Assembly: GCF_052113705.1 (NCBI RefSeq)
Contig: NZ_JBGQOG010000025.1
Location: forward strand, 1-48,636
Length of the DNA stretch: 48,636 bases
DNA from: JBGQOG01 sp052113705
GTDB lineage: Bacteria > Pseudomonadota > Alphaproteobacteria > Rhodobacterales > Rhodobacteraceae
Direction: 5' to 3'
Shown: one piece after another, positions 15,501-23,128 of the stretch
How the letters are laid out: each line of letters starts with the position of its first letter
How positions within the stretch are numbered: position 1 is the stretch's first letter
Notes under the pieces: generated by a model
The model's input: the letters and a program-made list of their open reading frames with translations, nothing else
The model's database searches: none
Told to the model about the DNA's origin: nothing
Made by a program: the position numbers and the translations under genes

Positions 15501-16577
15501 CTATTGATGCTGACAGATCTTCACGATCCATTCCCAGTCTTCCCACTTGTCCCCAGTGTCGCGAAGGTGGGTATAGCGTTGAAGGCTTTGCCAACTTCGA
15601 TGGCCAGATATGCCTGCTGCTTGTGGAATGGTCTTGCCCATTTCAAACAGCCGACTGACTCCCTCATGGCGTAGGTCGTGAAAGTGGAGGTCAGCAATGC
15701 CCAGAAATTTGCACGCCCGCGTAAAGGAAGCGCTGACGGCATCGGTGGAGTAGGGGAAGATCCTATCATCCAACTTTGCCATCGAGCGCGCGATCATCTC
15801 GGCTTCTGGCGGCAACTCGCACCAGGTGTCGTTCCCAGCCTTTTCGCCCGGGTGCTTCATGTCTCTGACCAACACCCGGCCTTGCTCCAGGTCGCTCCAC
15901 TTGATCCTTAGTATTTCATCTTGGCGTCGGGTCGAATAGAGAGCAAAAGCGCAGACCATTTGCATGGGAAGTGACCTACCTCCAGCGTGGCGATCAGTGA
16001 AGTGTGCCATAAGGAGCTCCATCTCCGCCAGCGTCGGTCGCCGATCCCGCTTTGCCGACTTATTCGTTAGGCCCAGCCGCTTAGCCACAATCATCGCGGA
16101 TTTCATCTGGCCGTGATCAAGGGGGACTCCCCATGCGGGCTGTGCAATCGCAAAAATGGCAGAGAGATGTGAGAGGTAGTTCAGCACGGTTTGCGGGCTG
16201 CGGCCGATATTGAGCTCTCTCGCGAAACTGACGATATCGTCTGACTTGATCGCGTCGCAGGGCAGGGCGGCAATCGGGTAGGTTTTGATTGTGTTCAGCA
16301 CCTGAGCTTTGGTGCGGCCCATCGCCTTGGCGCTTTCGGCGGTATAGCGGTCGATGGCATCGCTCAGTGTTACGCCATCCGACCTGGCCTTGATCAGACG
16401 CGCCAGCCCCCCGGGTTCGGCGGCCTCCGCTTCTTTTCGCTTGAGCCACGCCAACGCCGCCGCGCGCCTGACAAAGGTTGCGGACGTGCTTGCTTTCTTC
16501 CCGTCTCGCATAATCCGCACCTGTGCGGTATACACGCTCGATCCATCCTTCAGGCGGCGCTCTGTGACGGTGCCCAT
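15501..16577 (-). CDS. Tyrosine recombinase (phage-type integrase) of the dusA island
   Basis: A 358-residue site-specific integrase. The N-terminal AP2/SAM-like DNA-binding segment is followed by a catalytic domain with Arg217 or Arg218 (ALYSTRRQDEILRIKW), Lys241 (DMKHPGEK), His300-x-x-Arg303 (FHDLRHEGVSRLFE), His326 (GISGHRSWQS) and the nucleophile Tyr335 (LQRYTHLRD): the full catalytic set is present. Ribosome-binding GGAGGAG lies 9 nt before the ATG. The gene points away from dusA, and its start is ~85 nt from the dusA coding start, the usual arrangement for an element integrated into the dusA 5' end. It may be functional. Confidence 0.93.
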   Translation of the reverse strand: MGTVTERRLKDGSSVYTAQVRIMRDGKKASTSATFVRRAAALAWLKRKEAEAAEPGGLARLIKARSDGVTLSDAIDRYTAESAKAMGRTKAQVLNTIKTYPIAALPCDAIKSDDIVSFARELNIGRSPQTVLNYLSHLSAIFAIAQPAWGVPLDHGQMKSAMIVAKRLGLTNKSAKRDRRPTLAEMELLMAHFTDRHAGGRSLPMQMVCAFALYSTRRQDEILRIKWSDLEQGRVLVRDMKHPGEKAGNDTWCELPPEAEMIARSMAKLDDRIFPYSTDAVSASFTRACKFLGIADLHFHDLRHEGVSRLFEMGKTIPQAAGISGHRSWQSLQRYTHLRDTGDKWEDWEWIVKICQHQ

Positions 16578-16618
16578 TTGCTAAAACTCCTCCGCAATTG
16601 TTGCTAATCTTTAGCAAC
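16578..16618. promoter_or_regulatory. Repeated TTGCTAA motifs and 8-bp inverted repeat between integrase and dusA
   Basis: TTGCTAA occurs at 16578-16584, directly beside the integrase start, and again at 16601-16607 as part of the inverted repeat GTTGCTAA-TCT-TTAGCAAC (16600-16618). The repeats lie in the short region between the integrase and dusA, so they could be arm-type integrase sites, sites for an excisionase or regulator, or a hairpin affecting transcription toward dusA. The pattern is seen directly; the function is inference. Confidence 0.4.
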
Positions 16619-16663
16619 CCGGAAACGCAAACAAGCAAAAACGTAATGAAATCAGTACGAAAA

Positions 16664-17767
16664 ATGACAGCAACGGAAGACGCGAAATCAGCGAAAATTG
16701 CTGATAATTACAGCAAATTCAATAACTTCAGGCTTTCCGTTGCGCCGATGATGGATTGGACGGACCGGAATTGCCGGGTGTTCCACCGTCAGCTCAGCCG
16801 GCACAGCCTGCTCTACACCGAAATGGTGACGGCCCCGGCGGTCATTCATGGCGACCGTGGCAAATTGCTGAACTACAGCGAGAGCGAACATCCGGTCGCC
16901 CTACAGCTGGGCGGATCGGACCCCGCGCAACTGGCCGAGGCGACGCGCATTGCGGCGGATTGGGGCTATGACGAGATCAATCTGAATTGCGGCTGCCCGT
17001 CGGACCGCGTGCAGTCGGGGGCCTTTGGCGCGGTGCTGATGACCACGCCAGAGCTGGTGGCCGATTGCGTTGCCGCGATGATCGCGGTCAGCCCGGTCGA
17101 GGTGACGGTGAAATGCCGGATCGGGGTGGATGATCAGATCCCCGAGGAGGTGCTGCCCGATTTCTTGCAAAAAGTATCGGCGGCGGGCGTCTCGCGCTTC
17201 ACCATCCATGCCCGCAAGGCCTGGCTGCAGGGGCTGAACCCCAAGCAGAACCGTGACATCCCCCCCCTGGATTACCCGCTGGTGCTGGCGATGAAACGGC
17301 AGTTCCCGCAGCTGCATCTGTCGATCAACGGCGGCATCCAAAGCCTTGATCAAGCAATTGAATTTCTGGATCAGGGGCTGGACGGGGTCATGCTCGGCCG
17401 CGCCGCCTATCATGAGCCGTGGAACATCCTCGCCGCTGCCGATCAGCGCATTTTCGGTGCCGGTCCGGTCGCGGATCCCTATGAGGTGGTCGCGGCGATG
17501 CGGCCGCTGATCGCGGCGCATCTGGCGGGGCCGGAGGGGCGTCTGCACCATTTCGCCCGCCACATGATGGGCCTTTTCCATGGCCGCCCGGGTGCCCGCA
17601 GCTGGCGGCGGATCCTCTCCGAAGGGGCGGCACGGCCGGGGGCGGGGCTGGAGGTGATGGACCAGGCATTGGCCGAAATGGCCGAAGCGGCCGCCGCGCT
17701 CGCCAGTGCCGCCAGCAGCCGGACGGACAGCGCCCCCGACAGCGGAACCGGTGTCAAACCGCACTGA
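16664..17767 (+). CDS. dusA: tRNA-dihydrouridine(20/20a) synthase
   Basis: A flavoenzyme that reduces uridine 20/20a in the tRNA D-loop with NADPH. The TIM-barrel domain starts FRLSVAPMMDWTDRNCRVFH and has the catalytic Cys in NLNCGCPSDRVQSGAFGAVL, then VKCRIGVDD, FTIHARKAWLQGLNPKQNRD (typical DusA), INGGIQSLDQA and GVMLGRAAYHEP. About 367 residues from the ATG at 16664; ATG 16646 is an alternative, and the frame is open further upstream. None has a good ribosome-binding site. Codons before FRLSV are AT-rich and unlike the GC-rich remainder, as expected if the integrated element replaced the native 5' end. A low-complexity Ala-rich tail ends the protein. Confidence 0.93.
   Translation: MTATEDAKSAKIADNYSKFNNFRLSVAPMMDWTDRNCRVFHRQLSRHSLLYTEMVTAPAVIHGDRGKLLNYSESEHPVALQLGGSDPAQLAEATRIAADWGYDEINLNCGCPSDRVQSGAFGAVLMTTPELVADCVAAMIAVSPVEVTVKCRIGVDDQIPEEVLPDFLQKVSAAGVSRFTIHARKAWLQGLNPKQNRDIPPLDYPLVLAMKRQFPQLHLSINGGIQSLDQAIEFLDQGLDGVMLGRAAYHEPWNILAAADQRIFGAGPVADPYEVVAAMRPLIAAHLAGPEGRLHHFARHMMGLFHGRPGARSWRRILSEGAARPGAGLEVMDQALAEMAEAAAALASAASSRTDSAPDSGTGVKPH
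16715..16770. other. Probable element/chromosome junction (att site) in the dusA 5' end
   Basis: Base composition shifts from AT-rich (AATTACAGCAAATTCAATAA) to GC-rich within the codons for NNFRLSVAPMMDWTDR. This segment is the conserved part of dusA used as attB by dusA-directed integrases, and an integrase lies just upstream. No second copy of the segment is seen elsewhere in the window, so the other attachment site must lie to the left of base 1. The exact crossover core cannot be set without it. Confidence 0.45.
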
Positions 17768-17857
17768 AGGCGGGCAAACAGTCTTTCCCCGCGTCACCGC
17801 CCGCGCTAAGCCTTGCGGCGGGCGCCGCAGGGGCACCAGGCCCGGAACGGAGCGACC

Positions 17858-18673
17858 ATGACGGATATCCTACATTTGCTGCCGATGCTGGCGGTTCTGC
17901 TGGCGGTGGGGGCCTTTGCGGGCATTCTGGCCGGGCTGTTGGGCGTGGGCGGCGGCATCGTGCTGGTGCCCGCCTATTACGCGGTCTTTGCCGCGATGGG
18001 CTATGGCTCGGACAGCCTGATGCAGGTCTGCGTCGCCACCTCGCTGGCCACGATCATCGTCACCTCTGTCCGCTCGGTACTGGCACATCACCGCAAGGGC
18101 GCCGTCGACTGGCCGGTGCTGAAAAGCTGGTCGCCCTGGATCGCGGCGGGTGCCCTCATCGGCGTGCTGGTCGTGTCGCGGCTGCAAACCGCCACGCTGC
18201 AGGTCATTTTCGGCTGTATCGCCTTTTTCATCGCCTGCTACATGGCGCTGGGGCGGACCGAATGGCGGCTGGGGAGTGAGATGCCGCGCGGGGCCAAACG
18301 GGCAGTGATGGCCCCCATCGTCGGCTTTTTGTCGGTGCTGATGGGCATTGGCGGCGGATCCTTCGGCGTGCCGCTGATGACGCTGCACGGCATGCCGATC
18401 CACCGCGCCGTCGCCACCGCCGCCGGGTTTGGCTTCACCATCGCGCTGCCCTCGGCGCTGGCTTTCCTTCTGGTGCCGGTGCCGAATGCGCCGCCCTTCA
18501 CCCTCGGCGCCATCAACATCGCGGCCTTCCTGATCACCATCACGATGACGCTGACCACCGCCCCTCTGGGCGCGGCGCTCGCCCATCGTCTTGACCCGAA
18601 ACCGCTGAAACGCGTCTTCGCGGTCTTCCTCGCCGTGGTCGCGCTGAACATGCTGCGCAAAGTCCTCTTCTGA
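17858..18673 (+). CDS. TauE/SafE-family sulfite exporter-like permease
   Basis: A 271-residue inner-membrane protein of the TauE/SafE (DUF81) family with about eight hydrophobic helices in two repeats. Each repeat begins with the family's glycine-rich signature: GAFAGILAGLLGVGGGIVLV near residue 20 and VGFLSVLMGIGGGSFGVPLM near 155. Members export sulfite, sulfoacetate or other small anions; the substrate here is unknown. The ATG at 17858 follows CGGAG; an upstream in-frame start at 17813 lies in an intergenic hairpin and is rejected. It lies 90 nt downstream of dusA and converges with mazG. Confidence 0.85.
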   Translation: MTDILHLLPMLAVLLAVGAFAGILAGLLGVGGGIVLVPAYYAVFAAMGYGSDSLMQVCVATSLATIIVTSVRSVLAHHRKGAVDWPVLKSWSPWIAAGALIGVLVVSRLQTATLQVIFGCIAFFIACYMALGRTEWRLGSEMPRGAKRAVMAPIVGFLSVLMGIGGGSFGVPLMTLHGMPIHRAVATAAGFGFTIALPSALAFLLVPVPNAPPFTLGAINIAAFLITITMTLTTAPLGAALAHRLDPKPLKRVFAVFLAVVALNMLRKVLF

Positions 18674-18674
18674 G

Positions 18675-18735
18675 CATTTCTTCTTGGCAAAAATACCTCG
18701 GGGGGCGCCGCCAGGCGGGGGGCAGCGCCCCCCAA
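18675..18735. repeat. Dispersed intergenic repeat with hairpin, copy A (convergent terminator position)
   Basis: This stretch contains TTTCTTCTTGG, AAATACCTCGGGGGG and the hairpin GGGGGGC-AGC-GCCCCCC (18717-18733). The same ~60-nt arrangement occurs in reverse orientation at 44371-44431 (GGGGGGCGCTGCCCCCC, then CCCCCCGAGGTATTT, then CCAAGAAGAAA). Here it lies between two convergent genes, so the hairpin may also end transcription, though without a T-tract. Confidence 0.6.
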
Positions 18736-18739
18736 CACC

Positions 18740-19609
18740 CTATCCTTTGGCCGCGCGCTCGGCCGCCTTCGCCCGATCCCACAGCGCATCCATCTCCGCC
18801 AGATCGCTCTGCGCCGGGCTCCGCCCCAGCGCCGCAAGGTCATCCTCGATCCGATTGAACCGGCGGGTGAATTTCGCATTCGTCCCGCGCAGGCAGGCCT
18901 CGGCATCCAAGCCCAGATGCCGCCCGAGGTTGACCATGACGAACATCAGATCGCCAAATTCATCCGCCAGCTCCTCCGGCCCCATCGTGTCGCGCGCCTC
19001 GACCAATTCCGCCGCCTCTTCCACGATCTTGTCCAGAACCTCATCGGTCGAGGGCCAGTCAAATCCCACCCGCGCCGCGCGGTTTTGCAGCTTCAGCGCC
19101 CGGCTGAGCGCGGGCAGCCCCAGCGCCACCCCGTCCAGCACCCGCGCCCTGGCGCCGCCGCGCTCGGCGGCCTTCAGCTCTTCCCAGGCGCGGCTCTGCT
19201 CCTCGGCGGTCAACGGCCCCACATCGCCAAACACATGCGGATGCCGCGAGAGCATCTTGTCCGCCACCGCCTTCGCCACCGCGGTAAAATCGAACATCCC
19301 CGCCTCTTCGGCGATGCGGGCATGAAACACCACCTGCAGCAGCAGATCCCCCAACTCCCCCGGCAGCTCGTCCCAGGCCTCGCGGGTGATCGCATCGGCC
19401 ACCTCATGCGCCTCCTCGATCGTATAGGGCGCGATGGAGGCAAAGCTCTGCTCGATGTCCCAGGGGCAGCCGCCCTCGGGGTCGCGCAGCCGCGCCATGA
19501 TCGTCAAAAGCCGCTCTAGCTCTGCGGTCGCCCCCGCCGGGACCGCCCCGGATCTGTCCAAAGCCAGCGCTGCCGCCGCGTCGCGCCCGTGGTTCAGGGT
19601 TTTGTCCAT
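18740..19609 (-). CDS. mazG: Nucleoside triphosphate pyrophosphohydrolase
   Basis: A 289-residue MazG with the two tandem MazG domains usual for the long form. Domain 1 has RLRDPEGGCPWDIEQSFASI, then the metal-binding PYTIEEAHEVADAI and LPGELGDLLLQVVFHA (residues ~60-95). Domain 2 has WPSTDEVLDKIVEEAAELVE and DEFGDLMFVMVNLGRH. It hydrolyses NTPs and dNTPs to the monophosphate and pyrophosphate, limiting mutagenic or stress nucleotides. It has a ~25-residue N-terminal extension rich in Ala. Faces the TauE-like gene tail to tail across a repeat hairpin. Confidence 0.93.
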   Translation of the reverse strand: MDKTLNHGRDAAAALALDRSGAVPAGATAELERLLTIMARLRDPEGGCPWDIEQSFASIAPYTIEEAHEVADAITREAWDELPGELGDLLLQVVFHARIAEEAGMFDFTAVAKAVADKMLSRHPHVFGDVGPLTAEEQSRAWEELKAAERGGARARVLDGVALGLPALSRALKLQNRAARVGFDWPSTDEVLDKIVEEAAELVEARDTMGPEELADEFGDLMFVMVNLGRHLGLDAEACLRGTNAKFTRRFNRIEDDLAALGRSPAQSDLAEMDALWDRAKAAERAAKG

Positions 19610-19671
19610 TGCGCCCGGTCTCCGTTTCAGATGTTCTGCCCCCGACCTAGCAAAAACCCCGGAACCCCGCC

Positions 19672-20835
19672 ATGCCCATCCTGAATCGTATCGCAGCCTT
19701 CGCCGACGAGATGACCGCCTGGCGCCGCCATCTGCACGCGCATCCCGAATTGTCTTTTGATTGCCACGAGACGGCGGCCTTCGTCGCCGCCCGGCTGCAT
19801 GAATTCGGCGTCGATGAGATTCATGCGGGCATCGCGAAATCCGGGCTGGTGGCGATCATCAACGGGCAGGGCGAAGGGCCGACGATTGCGCTGCGCTCGG
19901 ACATGGATGCGCTGCCGATCGAGGAGGAAACCGGCACGCTCTATGCCTCGGAAAATCCCGGCAAGATGCATGCCTGCGGCCATGATGGCCATATGGCCAT
20001 GCTGCTCGGTGCGGCCAAGTATCTGGCCGAGACGCGGAATTTCAAGGGCCGGGTCGCTTTGGTCTTCCAGCCCGCCGAAGAGAATGGCGGCGGCGCGGGG
20101 GTGATGGTCGAGGAAGGCATCATGGAGCGCTTCGGCATCAGCCAGATCTATGGCATCCACAACACCCCGGGGCAGGAGTTCGGCACTTTTGCCACGACGC
20201 CGGGGCCGATCATGGCGGCGGCGGATACGTTTGAGGTGCATGTGCAGGGCCGGGGCGGCCATGGCGCCATGCCGCATGAGACCGCGGATCCGGTGGTGGC
20301 GGCGGTGGCCATCGTGCAGGCGTTTCAGACGATCAGCAGCCGCAACCATTACGCGCAGGATGATCTGGTGATCAGCGTCACCCAGATTCACACCGGCAGC
20401 GCCGATAACATCATCCCCGACACCGCTTTTCTGGGGGGCACCGTGCGCACATTCGACACCGCCGTTCAAAAGATGGTGATGGGCCGGATGGCCGCACTCT
20501 GCGAGGGCCTGGGCGCGGCCTATGGCGTCGAGGCGGTGCTGAAATACGAAAAGGGCTATCCGCCCACCGTGAACGATGCCGCCAAGACCGAATTCGCCGC
20601 CACGGTTGCCCGTGAAATCGCGGGGGACAGCGCCGTCAATACCGACAGCCCGCGGGAGATGGGCGCCGAGGATTTCTCGTATTTTCTGGAGGCACGTCCG
20701 GGCGCCTTCCTGTTCCTTGGCACCGGTCCGGGGGCAGGGCTGCACCATCCGGCCTTTGATTTCAACGATGCCGCCGCCCCCGTCGGCGCCAGCTTCTTCG
20801 CGCGGCTGGTCGAGCGGGCGCAACCGCTCGGCTGA
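19672..20835 (+). CDS. M20-family amidohydrolase (hippurate hydrolase/N-acyl amino acid deacylase-like)
   Basis: A 387-residue dizinc peptidase of the M20D group. RRHLHAHPELSFDCHETAAF opens the protein. Metal-binding residues are visible in KMHACGHDGHMAML (Cys102, His104), FQPAEENGGGAG (Glu136/Glu137), and IYGIHNTPGQEFGTFA (His161). The dimerisation (lid) domain has GRGGHGAMPHETADPVVAAV. The terminal His is in GLHHPAFDFNDAAAPVG. Family members cleave N-acyl or N-aryl groups from amino acids; the substrate here is not predictable. It is divergent from mazG, with 62 nt between the two starts that must hold both promoters. Confidence 0.88.
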   Translation: MPILNRIAAFADEMTAWRRHLHAHPELSFDCHETAAFVAARLHEFGVDEIHAGIAKSGLVAIINGQGEGPTIALRSDMDALPIEEETGTLYASENPGKMHACGHDGHMAMLLGAAKYLAETRNFKGRVALVFQPAEENGGGAGVMVEEGIMERFGISQIYGIHNTPGQEFGTFATTPGPIMAAADTFEVHVQGRGGHGAMPHETADPVVAAVAIVQAFQTISSRNHYAQDDLVISVTQIHTGSADNIIPDTAFLGGTVRTFDTAVQKMVMGRMAALCEGLGAAYGVEAVLKYEKGYPPTVNDAAKTEFAATVAREIAGDSAVNTDSPREMGAEDFSYFLEARPGAFLFLGTGPGAGLHHPAFDFNDAAAPVGASFFARLVERAQPLG

Positions 20836-21106
20836 TCCGGCACGGGGCCGGGCAGGGGCCGCGACCCTGTCCGCGCAATATTCCATCTGTGGCGAGGGCG
20901 GCCCGGAAAGGGTGCGATCTCTTGCCGCTCTTGCCTTGCGGGGCGCGGCCCCGCTCCCTATCTGAGACGCCATGTGCAACCGCTTTGGGCGCTGCCTTGC
21001 CAAGGGGCGGGGTGGCGGCTAGGGTGCCGCGCGATTTCCGGGCTTTGGCCCCAGTAAAACCGGGCCTCCGCAATCAAGAGGCGGCCCCAAAACGAAGGAC
21101 AGACAC
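20836..21106. other. Intergenic region upstream of yajC-secDF
   Basis: A 271-nt GC-rich gap that should contain the promoter for the yajC-secD-secF-ccm run. A ribosome-binding GAAGGA lies just before the yajC ATG at 21107. GGGGCGCGGCCCCG (about 20940-20953) can fold into a short stem. No gene is recognised here. Confidence 0.4.
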
Positions 21107-21445
21107 ATGTTCGCAACCCCCGCTTTCGCTCAGGCCGCCGGTGGCGCCGGTGGTGCCGCTGCTTTCACGCAATTCGCACCGCTGATCCTGATTTTCGCCA
21201 TCATGTATTTCCTGCTGATCCGTCCGCAGCAGAAAAAGGCGAAAGAGCACCGCGCCATGGTCGATGCCTTGCGTCGGGGTGACGCTGTCGTGACCCAGGG
21301 CGGCATCTTCGGCAAGGTCACCAACGTCAAGGACAATGGCGAGCTGGAAGTGGAAATTGCTGCAGGCGTCAAGATCCGCATGATGAAGTCGGCCATCGCC
21401 ACCGTGGTGTCGAAAACCGAACCCGCTGCTGCTAACGCGAACTGA
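21107..21445 (+). CDS. yajC: Preprotein translocase subunit YajC
   Basis: A 112-residue protein with one N-terminal membrane helix (FTQFAPLILIFAIMYFLLIR) followed by the family motif RPQQKKAKEHRAMVDALRRG and DAVVTQGGIFGKVTNV. It associates with SecDF at the inner membrane to support Sec-dependent export. Its stop is 8 nt before the secD ATG, so the genes form one operon. An N-terminal Gly/Ala stretch (AAGGAGGAAA) precedes the helix. Confidence 0.95.
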   Translation: MFATPAFAQAAGGAGGAAAFTQFAPLILIFAIMYFLLIRPQQKKAKEHRAMVDALRRGDAVVTQGGIFGKVTNVKDNGELEVEIAAGVKIRMMKSAIATVVSKTEPAAANAN

Positions 21446-21453
21446 GGCAGAGA

Positions 21454-23118
21454 ATGCTGCACATCCCCCTGTGGAAGCGGGTGCTGATCTTCGGGCTTTG
21501 CGCCCTGGGACTGCTGACCGCCGCGCCCAACCTGTTTTATAGCCGGGTTGAGGCGCATAATGATGCCATCGCGGCGGCCGAAAAGGCTGGCTTCGAGACC
21601 CCTGAACAAGCCGCTGCACGCGCGGGCTGGCCCGATTGGCTGCCCTCCGGGCTGGTCAATCTCGGGCTCGATCTGCGGGGGGGGGCGCATCTTCTGGCCG
21701 AAGTGAACGTGGCCGAAGTGTACAAGGCCCGGATGGACGATCTGTGGCCCGAGCTGCGCAAGGCGCTGGCGGCAGAACGTGCCACCATCGGTGCCGTGCG
21801 CCGCGCGCCGGGGCCGCAGGACGAGCTGCATGTGCAGATCGGCACCCCCGAGCAGATGGCCAAAGCCGTCGCGATTGCCAAATCCCTGTCCACGCCCGTG
21901 GTCACCCTGACCGGGGTGGGCCAAAGCGATCTGGCGATCACCGCGTCGGGGGATGAGCTGATTGTCAGCCTGTCGGAGGCCGAAAAGGCTGCGACAGATG
22001 ACCGCACCATCCAGCAAAGCCTCGAGATCATCCGCCGCCGCGTCGACGAGGTTGGCACGCGCGAGCCGACGATCCAGCGCGAGGGCGAGGACCGGATTCT
22101 GATCCAGGTGCCGGGCATCGGCTCTGCCGCCGAGCTGAAGGCGTTGATCGGCACCACCGCAAAACTGACCTTCAATTCGGTGAAGGGCCGCGGCTCGAAT
22201 CCGGATGCCGCGCCCGGCCTCGGCAATGCCGTGCTGCCGTCGGCGGATGAGAACGGCATCTATTACACGATCGACACCACCCCCGTTGTGACCGGCGAAG
22301 AGCTGACCACCGCGCGGCCCGAATTCGATCAGAACGGCCGTCCGGCGGTGGGGTTCAAGTTCAACACCTCCGGCGCGCGCAAATTCGGTGAATATACCGC
22401 CGCCAATGTCGGCCAGCCCTTCGCCATCGTGCTCGATGGCAAAGTGATCTCGGCACCGGTGATCAACCAGGCGATTCCGGGCGGCTCGGGCATCATCACC
22501 GGCAATTTCACGGTGGAGGAATCCACCAACCTTGCGGTCCTCTTGCGGGCCGGGGCTTTGCCTGCGGGCATGACCTTCCTCGAAGAGCGGACCATCGGCC
22601 CGGAGCTTGGGCAGGACAGCATCGATGCGGGCCGCATCGCGGCAGTCGTCGGCTTTGCCGCGGTGGTGGGGCTGATGGTGGCTTCCTACGGGTTCTTCGG
22701 TTTCCTCGCCTCTGTGGCGCTCTGCCTCAACGTGGCGATGTTGTTCGGTGTTCTGTCGATGATCGGCGGCACGCTGACCTTGCCGGGGATTGCCGGGATC
22801 GTGCTGACCATGGGCATGGCGGTCGACGCCAATGTGCTGGTGTTTGAGCGGATCAAGGAAGAGCTGAAGAACGCCAAAGGTCCGGCGCGGGCGATTGAAA
22901 AGGGCTATCAGATGGCGATGTCGGCGATTGTTGACGCCAATATCACCACGCTGATCGCGGCGATCATCCTCTTCGTGCTCGGCTCGGGGCCGGTGCGCGG
23001 TTTTGCGGTCACGCTGGCTGTCGGGATTGTCACCTCGGTCTTCACCGCCTTGTCGGTGACGCGTCTTCTGGTGGTGATCTGGTTCGCCTGGCGCCGCCCC
23101 AAAACGATTACGGTGTAA
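21454..23118 (+). CDS. secD: Protein translocase subunit SecD
   Basis: A 554-residue RND-type membrane protein that uses the proton gradient to pull exported proteins from the SecYEG channel. A first membrane helix (RVLIFGLCALGLLTAAPNLF) is followed by the large periplasmic P1 domain with GLDLRGGAHLLAEVNV and VDEVGTREPTIQREGEDRIL. Five C-terminal helices include GMAVDANVLVFERIKEELKN (near residue 453) with the conserved Asp-Arg features of SecD. Followed after 10 nt by secF. Confidence 0.96.
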   Translation: MLHIPLWKRVLIFGLCALGLLTAAPNLFYSRVEAHNDAIAAAEKAGFETPEQAAARAGWPDWLPSGLVNLGLDLRGGAHLLAEVNVAEVYKARMDDLWPELRKALAAERATIGAVRRAPGPQDELHVQIGTPEQMAKAVAIAKSLSTPVVTLTGVGQSDLAITASGDELIVSLSEAEKAATDDRTIQQSLEIIRRRVDEVGTREPTIQREGEDRILIQVPGIGSAAELKALIGTTAKLTFNSVKGRGSNPDAAPGLGNAVLPSADENGIYYTIDTTPVVTGEELTTARPEFDQNGRPAVGFKFNTSGARKFGEYTAANVGQPFAIVLDGKVISAPVINQAIPGGSGIITGNFTVEESTNLAVLLRAGALPAGMTFLEERTIGPELGQDSIDAGRIAAVVGFAAVVGLMVASYGFFGFLASVALCLNVAMLFGVLSMIGGTLTLPGIAGIVLTMGMAVDANVLVFERIKEELKNAKGPARAIEKGYQMAMSAIVDANITTLIAAIILFVLGSGPVRGFAVTLAVGIVTSVFTALSVTRLLVVIWFAWRRPKTITV

Positions 23119-23128
23119 GGGAAAAATC

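Noticed and set aside
16598..16663. Upstream TTG start of dusA at 16598
   Set aside because: The frame is open there but the start would be within the inverted repeat, and DusA proteins do not have so long an N-terminal extension.
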